This document shows, in pieces, positions 9,552 through 19,483 of a DNA stretch of 64,000 bases. The notes under the pieces are model-generated. The model did no database searches. It was not told where the DNA came from and saw only the letters and a program-made list of their open reading frames with translations. The translations under genes were made by a program, and so were the position numbers. The DNA comes from Dictyophora rubrovolvata (lineage: Eukaryota; Basidiomycota; Agaricomycetes; Phallales; Phallaceae), in the NCBI GenBank assembly GCA_029959195.1, contig CP114123.1:868001-932000 (forward strand), written 5' to 3'. Every line of letters begins with the position of its first letter. Positions within the stretch are counted from its first letter, which is position 1.

Positions 9552-11101
9552 CTATTGCTCAGAATAGGTTGGAGGTATTTCGACGATAGTTGCAGGCTGC
9601 GATAAACGAATACCGCTATCTTCGTGTTGCACAGGAGTTATTGTAGGTGTTCTACCTGAAGCAGATCCTTTTTGTGCTGGAGGTGGGGTAAACTGAGCAG
9701 GAGGAGCAGGGAGCGGCCGCCTTGGGCTGCTGAATGTTCCATCGGTTGGGTAAAGAGAGTCCGAATTGTTTGAGGACGAGGCTGAATTGGAAAGGAGACT
9801 CATGCTTGGTTGTGATGAAGATGAATGATGAGTATACGAAGTGCTTTGACTTCCAGCAGTCTGATTCAGTGCCAACAATGGGGCTGCTTGAGAGACGAAC
9901 TGCGACTGTGTGGAAAAGGGCTCTATAACACTGCGTCGTATTATTTCGTTATGAGGATTGCTTCTTCTTCGTTTGCGCGATCTGAGCCAGAAGAAAATGA
10001 TGACTGAGCATACCACAACGCCCCCAATACCTCCTACAACACCTCCAACGATGATTCCGACGTGTGATGAGCTTTTACTAATATTATTTATTGGTGGTGC
10101 CGGATTTGGCGTGGGGTTTCCGCCAGCCCCTCCGTTAGAACTCGGGGGTGAGGAATTTGTGGATGGAAAAGAGCCATTTGTTACGGCAAGGTAATCCAAC
10201 GTGAAAGGAGTCTGTCCCGGGCTTCCTGTGTATTTAGCGGAAACCGTGTGAGACCCCATCTCGAGAGTTGGGGTCGTAAAGAAAAGCTGGTTAAACAGCG
10301 TGGCAGACGATTGTGGTAGGCCGAGTAACGGGAAAGATGAGTAGGGTTGACCATCGATTGAATATTCTCCCGAAGACGCATTATGCGACTCCTCAGTAGG
10401 GATAAATCCATACCAAGACAGTTGAGTCCCTGCGTCATTTTCAAAACAAAATCGAACAAAATGCGTGAGATTTTCGTACCAACGAAGGTGACCTTGACGA
10501 GGCCCTTAGGATCCGTTGTTTGGTTTGCTGTCCCCCCCAAATCACCCCATCCTGAAATATAGTCAATTGCCGGATCGTTATTATTGATGACAATAAGTGA
10601 GTCCTCCAGGGAGACACTTGAAGATGGTCGATATTGAATATAGTCCAGATAGAATGGCATTCCTTTTGAGGTTACGTTAACGACGAGTTCATGCGCGCCA
10701 TCTGGAATATTTCCTTGACTGCACAACGACCAATTGTTCTCAGGAAATTGAAATATATTAGGTGAACCTAGATTAATGCCATCGAGAACGCATTGCCAAG
10801 TAGGGTTTGGGTTTGTCGACGAATTTGCAATGTTGACGGTACCAATCACGGTTATTGACGAGCCTTTTTCCAACAACTGTAAGTAAGGGTTTTACGCAAA
10901 TAGGGCAGTTCCACAATGCTGACCATGAAATGGAAAGGTAAAACTGCTTATCGTTGTTGTACTGTGTAATGTGGGAGAAAACGCTGGACCAAAATTTCCA
11001 AAATTTTCGACCGTGGATGCCTGCACGGTTGTCCAATTACCGACGTACGTTATACTTGTGTCGTCGTTTTTGACAAGAATCGCTCGATCTTGAAAAGACA
11101 T
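9552..11101 (-). CDS. Array copy C: two-repeat membrane protein with PPxY tail
   Basis: Exons 11101-10924, 10863-10480 and 10429-9552 give 479 residues in frame. Repeat 1 carries ILVKNDDTSITYVGNW, FTFPFHG, TWQC and WSLC. Repeat 2 carries NNDPAIDYISGWG, WYGFIP and GEYSIDGQPYSSF. The TNGSFPSTNSS linker is rich in N-glycosylation sequons. The membrane helix lies at about 311-336, followed by RSRKRRR. The tail of about 140 residues holds PPAQFTPPPAQKG (a possible SH3-type site), QHEDSGIRLSQP, and ends VEIPPTYSEQ. The gene looks whole. Intron 1 contains an in-frame stop here, unlike in E and F. The localisation and the WW-domain partner are inferred; the biological role is unknown. Confidence 0.86.
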
Positions 11102-11324
11102 TCACATAAACGCTTCAAGAGGCGGAATACGACGCAAGTCTGTCTGTCTAGGCTAGTGAGAGAATGTGAGGAAAAGGGAGAATGTTGTCGTTTGATGAGC
11201 AGCCGGCGGCAACTGGCAATCATGGAGCTTGACTACATATCAAAGTATCATTGGGCGCGGCAACTGAAAGCACTGTTTTGATCAACTGGCTGATTAACCA
11301 ATTGCCCGCCAATCAAGGGGACTG

Positions 11325-11540
11325 CGAGGAGATCCAATATCCAATAATGTGGCCACTGGTAGTTTATTAAATAGGGAAGAGTGCCGAGAAGACTCTCAGT
11401 CGACATCACGTCATCCCCGTCGCTCAAAATCGTGCGCGCATTCAGTCACCATCACGGTTTCCTCAGCACCAGCTCGCGGTGTTGACGAGCTCGGTTGTTT
11501 GATCGAAACCCCACGGTTCATGATGCATCAATGAAGAGAT
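11325..11540 (-). repeat. Upstream block shared by array copies (copy C)
   Basis: GAGATCCAATATCCAATAAT, then GGGAAGAGTGCCGAGAAGAC, CTCAGTCGACATCACG and GACGAGCTCGGTTGTTTGAT. This is the most complete version of the shared 5' module, 230-440 bp upstream of the copy C start. Confidence 0.6.
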
Positions 11541-11632
11541 CGACCAGCCAGCTTTATTATCAGGAATCAAAAACAGCAATGACGTACATATGTATCTGGT
11601 CGTACCATCATCGTCGCGGCGGCGCTCGTGTA

Positions 11633-11668
11633 CTCACCTCAGTCAATAGATACTCGACTGAGGTGAGA
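11633..11668. repeat. Perfect 12 bp hairpin CTCACCTCAGTC / GACTGAGGTGAG
   Basis: CTCACCTCAGTC is followed 11 bases later by its exact inverse. The loop AATAGATACTC is also found between similar but imperfect arms near 29843-29870. Related arms occur near 28046-28097 and, as a single arm (CTCACCTCGGTTGA), near 13655. Confidence 0.7.
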
Positions 11669-11669
11669 T

Positions 11670-12000
11670 GTATGTTCCACTAGAACAAGAAAAGACCATA
11701 AAGGAAGGTGAAGCACAAAAGAAAAGGGCACCAATAAGGTACCAGCTCATTATGTACTCCCAACATATTGAGCTTGCACACCAAGGACTGAGAAGAACAC
11801 ATCGGTAGAAGGAATATTTTAAAATTGAGATGATAATTATGCTCACGATGATTAACATAGATATCGGTCTGCCACGGGAGTATTTCGCTGAGATTTGAGG
11901 GTCATAATAATCACAATATATTGTAACTTGAAGTCTAATAGCGCATTGCTTCGATCAGGAGTTATTTCATTGATACGGAATTCGTCGTCTCCGGGCTAAG
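11670..12000. other. Spacer between copy C and the lyase gene
   Basis: No gene is recognised. It should hold the promoter of the plus-strand lyase gene. Confidence 0.35.
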
Positions 12001-12067
12001 TTGACGGATAGGCAGTTCTTGTTCCACCGTTGGTCCGGGTATTGATGGACTACGTTTGCGCGATGGA

Positions 12068-13380
12068 ATGAGCGCGAGATTGGCTCTCGAGGCAGGGTTT
12101 TCCATCTTGTACATGTCGGGAGCGGTCAGTACGGCTTCCATGCTGTTCGTAAAGATTCCGTCGCTGTTTAGTTCGGAAATACTTAGGCCTCGTTTTAATA
12201 GTGGGCAACCCGATCTTGCCATTGCCACACAGAGGGATTTCGTCCAGGTATGGTCTTTTTTTCGGTGTGGAATGGCAGAGTCGAACTTCTTGTATGTCAG
12301 AATGCCGGAATGATAGCAGGACTGTCGCCTTCTACTCCTCTAATAGCGGATGCTGATACAGGGTAAGTATTCTATTCATAGCTACCCTTTTTTTCCTGCT
12401 TACGAGAAATGTTAAAGTTTTGGAGGTCCTGTCATGTGCGCTCGTACCGTGACTCTTTATGATCGTGCTGGTGTCGCTGCACTGCATATCGAAGATCAGG
12501 TAGATCCCGAAATAACATCTCAATATATCATAGTCAACTGTTTTTAATCAGGTTCAGACAAAGCGATGTGGTCATCTCAGTAGGTATTCCTGAACGAATC
12601 ATTTTAGATATTCCCTCTCATGGTGGTTTTCTAATATTAGTGGGGAAACAGATCGCACCCCTTCAAGAGTTCATTTCTAGAATTCGTGCCGCAGCAGCAG
12701 CTCGCGATGCCATTCCCGAATCTGACATTGTCCTTATAGCCCGCACTGATGCCGCACAGACCTATGGGATGGATGAAGCACTCAATCGTCTTAAAGGAGC
12801 CATTAAGGCTGGAGCAGACGTTGCGTTCTTAGAAGGTATAAATATTATCCGTGTCCACTCATTCACTTTTGTAACAACAACTGACGTGCTACAGGTGTGC
12901 GTTCTCGAGAAGAAGTAGAAAGAACCGTTCGAGAACTAGCTCCAACACCGGTAAACCATTGCTTTGGTATGGTTATACTGTCTCATATCGGGCGATAGGT
13001 TTTATTGAACATTGTTCATGGTGGAAGCACCCCTGACTTCACGATTGCTGATGCCAAAGAGATGGGAGTGAAGGTCGCAAGTATGCATTATTATTGCCGG
13101 TTATAAACTGGAAGAAAGCTAAAGCAACTATCCAGTCTTTCCTCTTATCAGTGCGCTTGGTGCGGTTCACGGTATGAGGGCTGCTTTGGCCTCTTTAAAG
13201 GAAACTGGGAGCGATGTTTCAACTGCTAAAGGTCTTAGTCCCAAAGGATTTTTCGAAATTATGGGTAGGCCGCTCTACGTCTTATGCAAGTCACAAGCTT
13301 AATATTCTCTGAGTATAGGTCTTGATGATGCTATCGCGATTGATAGGGCTGCTGGAGGCGAAGCCTATGGAGATATTTAA
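12068..13380 (+). CDS. PEP-mutase/isocitrate-lyase superfamily enzyme, N-terminus unclear
   Basis: Spliced exons read MSARLALEAGFSILYMSGA, then GQPDLAIATQRDFVQ, MIAGLSPSTPLIADADTG, CARTVTLYDRAGVAALHIED and KRCGHLMGKQIAPLQEF. ESDIVLIARTDAA, GADVAFLEGVRSREEVE and LNIVHGGSTPDFTIADA follow, ending DRAAGGEAYGDI. The superfamily signature K-[KR]-C-G-H and the metal-site ADTG and RTDA are present, so the C-C lyase/hydrolase core looks active (2-methylisocitrate-lyase or oxaloacetate-hydrolase-like; substrate unknown). At least seven short introns with GT-AG ends fit. The first 25 or so residues are doubtful: the frame upstream of 12068 shows ...VGPGIDGLRLRDG, an apparent extra DGLRLR, and then a stop. 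The start may lie in an unseen exon or be lost. It is the only plus-strand gene inside the array. Confidence 0.75.
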
Positions 13381-13880
13381 TATGATTAGCGATTCTTTCA
13401 ACTTGAACCGATGTGGTGTGCTCGGGTGTTCGAATAGATCAGGAGTGTTTAATGGTCCAAAGTCATCCTTCAAATAAACATTGGCAAACGCTGTCCGGAA
13501 TTTAAGTTCACGTCATTCATCACCGCAGCTAACAACGGTTCACATTTTCTCAACCTTTTATCATTATTTTGAGATCTCAGTAGGTTGTGGTCCCAAGCGT
13601 AAAACTTACCCGATGCAAGTTTGAATCAAGCTAAATCATCATGTGTATGCAGTCTCACCTCGGTTGACATCGCAGTTCTGCATATTATCGCGATTCGACG
13701 TTGTGGAAAAAATTGTGCTAAGTACAATCAAAATAAGTGAGGTAAATGAATGACTTGCCAAACTAATATATAGTATTGTAATAGACAACTCAAAAAACGA
13801 GCGTTGAAGACTACCTAAATGTGGCTACTGTTGGGGCACTAGTCTGGGTCGGAATAAGTTGGAGGTATTCTGACAACAGT
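13381..13880. other. Spacer between the lyase gene and copy D
   Basis: The first 60 bases match the relic at 9110-9178. The CTCACCTCGGTTGA arm of the recurrent hairpin lies near 13655. No gene is recognised. Confidence 0.45.
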
Positions 13881-13920
13881 TTTGTCAAGGACAGAATGGG
13901 ATAAACGAATACCGCTATCT

Positions 13921-15447
13921 TTATGTTGTATGGGAGCCTTGATATGAATCTGTTCCACCTACTGGTGCGGAGCCTTTTCGCAATGAAGGTGGTGGAATAA
14001 ACCGCTGGGGAGGAGGTGAAGGGAGCGGCCGCCCTAGTGATCCATCCATTGTTGCGTCGGTCGTGTAGGCTGAGACTAAATCATTTGATGACGATGTTGT
14101 CAGGTATGAAGATGTGGTGAGATTTGTGCTTGATTGTGAGGGCTGATAAGTAGTGTTCGTTGGGAATCCGTGACTTTCGTCAATCATTGGGCTGGATTTA
14201 GATACCAACTGTGGGGTCGTCTGAAAGACGAACTGTGGTTGCGGAGAAAGGGACTCCATTATGCTACGTCGGAAAATTTTATTATCCCTATTGGTCCTTC
14301 GTTTGCGAGATTTGAACCAGAAGAAGACAATGATTGAGCATATCACGATGCCCGCAATAGCCCCTACAACGCCCCCAACGATGCCTCCGACATGTGATGA
14401 ATTTTTACTAGCATCACTCGTTAATGGTACTGGACTTGATGTGGCATTTCCACCGGTTCCTTCGCTAGAATTCGAGGGCGAGGAACCTGTGGAAGGAAAT
14501 GATCCGTTTGTGACGATAAGATACTCGAACGTAAACGGAGTCTGTCCTGGGCTCCCGGCATATTTGGCGGAAAGCACGTGAGTTCCCATCTCAAGCATTG
14601 GTGTCGTAAAGATAAGTCGATTGAATGCTGTAGACGAAAATGATTGTGCTAGACCCGGTAACGGGAAAGATGTGTAGGGTTGACCATCGGTGGAATATTC
14701 TCCCGAAGAGGCATTACGCGGCTCTGAAATAGGAGTATATCCATACCAGGCAAGTTGTGTCCCTGCATCTTATTTTATCCAAAATAGAATACCAGATAAT
14801 TCGAGACTTCCATACCAATAAACGTCACATTGACAAGACCCTCAGGATCCGTCGTTCCGTTTCGGATGCCTAGATGGATCCATCCTGAAATAAAATCAAC
14901 CGCGGGATCGGTGTTATCGACGCGTACGAGTGAATTATCCAGAGGGACATTTGTAGAAGGTTGATATTCCAAAAAGTCCAAATAGAATGGCATTCCTTTT
15001 GAGGTTACGTTTACGACGAGTTCATGTGCGCCATCTAAGATACCCCCTTGACTGCACAATGTTCTAAGGTTTTCTTGATTAAATGAGGATGAAATCGGTG
15101 AATCAATACCAATGCCATCGACAGTGCATTTCCAAGAAGGATCCTGGTTACTATGCGACAAATTTGCGATATTGATTGAGCCGATCACATTTATTGACGA
15201 GCCTGATAAATTAAAACCATAGTAAGTAAAAGTCTTATGCAAATAGGCCAAGCTTATGATGCTCACCATGAAATGGAAATTTAAAACTACTTGTTGTGGT
15301 AGTACTGTGTAATGTCGGGGAAAACGTTGGGCCATTGATCAAATCTACGAAATTGTTGACCGTGGATGCCTGCACGGTTGTCCAATCACCGACGTATGTT
15401 ATACTGTCATTGTCGTTTCTGACACGAACCAATCGATCTTGAGACAT
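13921..15447 (-). CDS. Array copy D: two-repeat membrane protein, tail cut short
   Basis: Exons 15447-15267, 15202-14816 and 14762-13921 give 469 residues. The ectodomain follows copy B closely (NINGPTFSPTLHSTTT type, GIDSPISSSFNQENLRTLCS), but linker, helix and tail follow copy F. The membrane helix HVGGIVGGVVGAIAGIVICS is followed by KSRKRRTNRDNK. The frame ends ...APVGGTDSYQGSHTT. A net 4-base length difference from copy F at this point shifts the frame. In the next frame the family tail still reads QHKDSGIRLSH and PPTYSDPD up to a stop near 13850. The encoded protein therefore lacks the DSG box and PPxY motif. It could be a tail-less but membrane-anchored form, or an early pseudogene. Confidence 0.78.
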
Positions 15448-15740
15448 TCATATAAATTTGAGAAGCAAAAAATTAGGCAAAGTGTGTCTAGGCGAGCAGG
15501 AGAAGGTGAAAAGAAGGGAGGATGTTGTCGCTGGCCATGGCAACTGGCGATGATGCCTGATATCATTCGGCTTCAACCCACAGACGGCACAGGCTATATA
15601 TATTTGCCTTGGGCGAATCAAGATATCAGTGTACGGTACGGATTGCACTATTAATCGGCTTCTTCAACGAGGCAACGGCATGGCGATTTGATCAGCTGGG
15701 TGATTGTTCTCTAAATATGAAGCAGCGAGCGTAAAGGTGC
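15448..15740. other. 5' flank of copy D
   Basis: The first 85 bases are identical to the flank of copy B and similarity then continues more loosely. No gene is recognised. Confidence 0.45.
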
Positions 15741-15910
15741 ATGCCCTGCGGCAGGATCCAATAATATGATACCACAGGCTGGTACGTATTCTATTATGTA
15801 TAGGGAAGAACGCTGAAAAAACAATTAGTCGCGGTCGCATCGAAGCAATGTCCCTTATAAGTTATGATCTCAGCTCAAACGCTACGCCGCGTTCACCGTT
15901 TGGTTACCGT
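15741..15910 (-). repeat. Upstream block shared by array copies (copy D)
   Basis: GGCAGGATCCAATAATATG, TAGGGAAGAACGCTGAAAAA and CGCATCGAAGCAATG. This is the same order as in A, B and C, without the MITE of copy A. Confidence 0.55.
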
Positions 15911-16490
15911 CGGCAAAGTGACACATCGCCCAAAGGCCCTATCATCATCGAATATTTACTCAGTGTTACTAGTTACTGTTGACTATTCGATACAACTCAT
16001 CATTCTTGTACAAGGATGAAGCGATTGCAAACTTTATTGTCCGAAATAGCAAAGAGTTAGGCACCCGTGTCTCTTATCGTGTGATTGATTCGATCAGACT
16101 CGAAGCTTGTTCGAAGCCGTGCAATTACGATCCTGCCTCGTCTCGCCCTCCGTGATGGTATTCGTGGTAGGTTGGGGGGTCAGGCTACGCTCGGAACGCG
16201 GAACAGAAGACGACCGGGTGGGATTCGGACGCCACTTTCGGATTGATGCAAGACTTTATTATTTGTGATGTACGGTATATGACTAGCCATGAAATGAAAA
16301 CAAAAGAAATGGGTGGGAAAAACAATGACAAAGGAAAGATTGTGGAAAAGTGGATTGATGTTTGAGCGTGCTGGATGGTGGACTCGGAGCAAAGAGCGTC
16401 TGGGCGCTCGCGAGCTCAGCAGGACGTTGGTGCATGCCGGCGCCTGCCTATTGGGAAGAACCTCCAGCGTATTATTCGAATAATATTACG
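15911..16490. other. Array spacer
   Basis: No coding frame or RNA gene is recognised. The sequence is more GC-rich than other spacers (16100-16440). Confidence 0.35.
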
Positions 16491-16499
16491 AACACCTCA

Positions 16500-16595
16500 T
16501 GCTAGAGTGGGAGGGATTGAAATTATTTTGGCGGCTGTTCTCTAAGAAGCGGGTAATGATATCGAGTAGCGGACTAGAGGCCTTTGGGACACGGC
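16500..16595. repeat. Repeat shared with 8694-8790
   Basis: CTAGAGTGGGAGGGATTGAA, GGCGGCTGTTCTCTAAGAAG and CGAGTAGCGGA parallel GGAGTGGGAGCCATTG, GGAGGCTGTTATCTGGGAAG and CGAGTAGCGGA near 8710. It is probably a fragment of the same relic H/J-type gene. Confidence 0.5.
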
Positions 16596-16653
16596 AATTA
16601 TTATAGTGAATCCAAAAAAACAGAGCGAAGAATATGTACAAATGTGGTTACTA

Positions 16654-18173
16654 TTACTCGGAATACATTGGAGGTATTTCCATAATGGTTTCATCAAGGA
16701 CAGGCTGGGGTAAGCGAATACCGCTATCTTCATTTTGAATAGGAGATATTGTAGGTATTCTACCTACTGGTGCAGATCTTTTTCGTGGTGGAGGTGGAAT
16801 ATACTGAATGTATGGTGGCGGCCTACTGGACAGTGTTTGGTCAGTCACGTAAGGTGAGGCAGCTGGATTGTTTGACGACGAGGGTGGACAAGTACCCAGG
16901 GTTGGTTGTGATGGATTTACAGCACCTTGGCTTCCGGCAGTCTGATTCGTTGCCAATAATGGGGCCGCTTGAGAGACAAACTGCGGCTGTACGGAAAGTG
17001 GTTCTATGACGCTACGTGCATTGTCGCGACTTCTTCGTTTTCGGGATCTGAGCGAGAAGAATAAGATGATTAAGCACACCGCAATGCCTCCAACAGCTCC
17101 TACAACACCCCCAACAATGCTTCCTACGTGTGATGAACTTTTGCTGATATCAGTTTTTGGCGGTGCTGAATTTGACGTGGGATTTTCACCAGCTCCTCCG
17201 TTAGAATTCGGGGGGGAGGAATTTGTGGATGGAAAAGAGCCATTTGCTATGATAAGAAAGTCCAACGTTAAGGGAGTCTGTCCTGGGCTTCCTGTGTATT
17301 TAGCAGAAAGCGTGTGAGTCCACATCTCAAGGGTTGGAGTCATAAAGAAAAGCCGATTAAAAAATGTTGTAGTAGACGATGGTAACAGGCCGAGTAGCTG
17401 GAAAGATGAGTAGGGTTGACCATCGATTGAATATTCCACCGATGATGCGTTATGAGGCTCTTCAAAAGGGATAATGCCATACCAAGACAGTTGAACCCCT
17501 ACATCATTTTCAAACTGACAAAATCAAATAAAATGATTGGGACTTTCGTACCAACGAAGGTGATATTGACGATGCCCTTAGGATCCATTGTTTGGTTTGC
17601 TGTTTTCCCCAAAGCGCCCCATCCTGAAATATAGTCAATTGCCGGATCGTTATTATTGATAACAATAAGTGAATTCTCCAGAGAGACATTTGAGGATGGT
17701 CGATATTGAATATTGTCCAGATAGAATGGCATTCCTTTTGAGGTTACGTTAACGACGAGTTCGTGTTCGCCATCTGAAATGTTCTCTTGACCGCACAACG
17801 ACCAATTGTTCTCAGGAAATTGAAATATATTAGGTGAACCTAGATTAATGCCATCGAGAAAGCATTGCCAAGTAGGGTTTGGGTTTGTCGACGGATTTGC
17901 AATATTGATGGTACCGACTACGCTTATTGACGAACCTATTTCCAAACAACAGTAAGTAAAGTTTTCTGTGGGTAGAGAGGTTCTATAATGCTGACCGTGG
18001 AATGGAAAGGTAAAACTGCCTATCGTTGTCGTACTCTGTAATGTGGGCGAAAATGCTGGACCAAAATTTCCGAGGTTATTAACCGCGGATGCCTGCACGG
18101 CTGACCAACTACCGACGTATGTTATACTTGTATCGTCGTTTTTGACAAGAATCGATCTGGGTTGAGAAGACAT
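16654..18173 (-). CDS. Array copy E: two-repeat membrane protein with PPxY tail
   Basis: Exons 18173-17996, 17935-17552 and 17498-16654 give 468 residues, starting MSSQPRSILVKNDDTSITY. Repeat 1 has TWQC and WSLC; repeat 2 has NNDPAIDYISGWG and EYSIDGQPYSSF. The helix HVGSIVGGVVGAVGGIAVCL is followed by RSRKRRSRDN. The tail holds PPPYIQYIPPPPRKRS, QNEDSGIRLPQP and ends EIPPMYSE. Intron 1 (17995-17936) is 60 nt, a multiple of three, with no stop in frame. Retention would insert 20 residues between FPFHG and GSSISVVG. A 106 bp tract spanning exon 2 and part of this intron is identical to copy F. The gene looks whole. Confidence 0.85.
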
Positions 18174-18460
18174 ATATAACGCAAGTCTGTTTGTCTAGGC
18201 TAGTAGAAGAGCGTAAGAAAAAAAGGAGAATTGTCGTTTGATAGGGGGGACGTAACCGAAGGCCAGCAACTGGCAACAGCTTCGTCTGACAGGGTGCATA
18301 ATTTAGGTTATGCGTTGGAATCTAAGCGAGGATGAAATATCAACATAAATTGTATACCACTATCAGTTTGTCAACTTCTGGCTGACGGCAACTTAAAGCA
18401 TCCGTTCAGTCGACCGTCTGATTGTGCTTCAGTGTATATGTGAAGCTGTAAACCCAAAAG
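18174..18460. other. 5' flank of copy E
   Basis: This is spacer similar in layout to other array flanks. No gene is recognised. Confidence 0.35.
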
Positions 18461-18565
18461 ACAATGCGGAGGGATCCAATATTTAATAACGTGACGCCAC
18501 CAGTACCTTAGTCTCTTGCGGGGAGGCGCAATGAGAAATTCTCAGTCGAGCTCGCGTTGGCAGTT
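18461..18565 (-). repeat. Upstream block shared by array copies (copy E)
   Basis: GGAGGGATCCAATATTTAAT, GGGGAGGCGCAATGAGAA and TTCTCAGTCGAGCTCGCG. Confidence 0.5.
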
Positions 18566-19370
18566 CACGCGATAGGTACAGAGCAACGGAAGAAGAAAGA
18601 TCCAATTAGAAGTGCGTCTTGAATTTCTGGCTAGCTCATATTGCCACGCTACTTCGAATTTGTGATATCTTGGCACAGTCAACTGACTCATTTGCTCCTC
18701 GACGCGTGATCTGCTGGTACTTGATGAAGGCCGCGCCGCGACAGCTAACAACTGTAGAGTAACCACCAAAACAAGTTCTATAGCATTAGACACATCTCGA
18801 CATGTGTGTACTGGCAAGATATGGTATTAGCCAAAAAATTGTGAGATCTGGTACGCGCTGACGCAGATGTTAGCAAATCCACCGGAGTTTGAATTGGACT
18901 TTTCTCCCCACATGCATGATGCATGATTGCTGTCTGATATCGCTGTGCGTGCTATTGGGAAAATCATAACGGGAGAAAGCGGGTCTGCAAATGTTTTTCA
19001 GTATAGTATTATCCTTTTCCTAGCGGTTCTTTTCTCCCAGTTTTATAGACCAACTGTCTAAAGAAAACACTCCAGATCCCGTTGAACAAGCCCGTCGCCC
19101 GGCCCGGCGGGACTCGCGCGGTCATTTCCTTGTTCGCTAAAAATAAAATGCTATACTACCTGTCGATATACACGATCAGTGATTGAGCTCAGTGGCTCGT
19201 TTGTAGGTCCTGTTCGCAAGTTTCTCTCGAGCTATTTCCTCATAACATCAACATAATATACACAGCAGTTGACGCGGAACAGGCAACAGGCCACACGGTA
19301 TACAATTGAATTACTAAAGGTATACACATTGGAAAACGAGCGCTAAAGACTTGTATAGCTACTAAGGTTG
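18566..19370. other. Array spacer
   Basis: About 800 bases with no recognised gene, repeat unit or RNA. Confidence 0.35.
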
Positions 19371-19483
19371 GCTCTACTCGGAACTAGTTGGAGGTATTCT
19401 GACAGCAGTTTCATCAAGGACCAATCGAGATAAACGGATATCGCTATCTTTATGTTGTATAGGAGCTTGAATATTGGTTCCAC

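Noticed and set aside
16150-16260. Possible tRNA, because of GGATTCGGACGCC
   Set aside because: No matching acceptor stem or anticodon arm could be folded by eye in either orientation.
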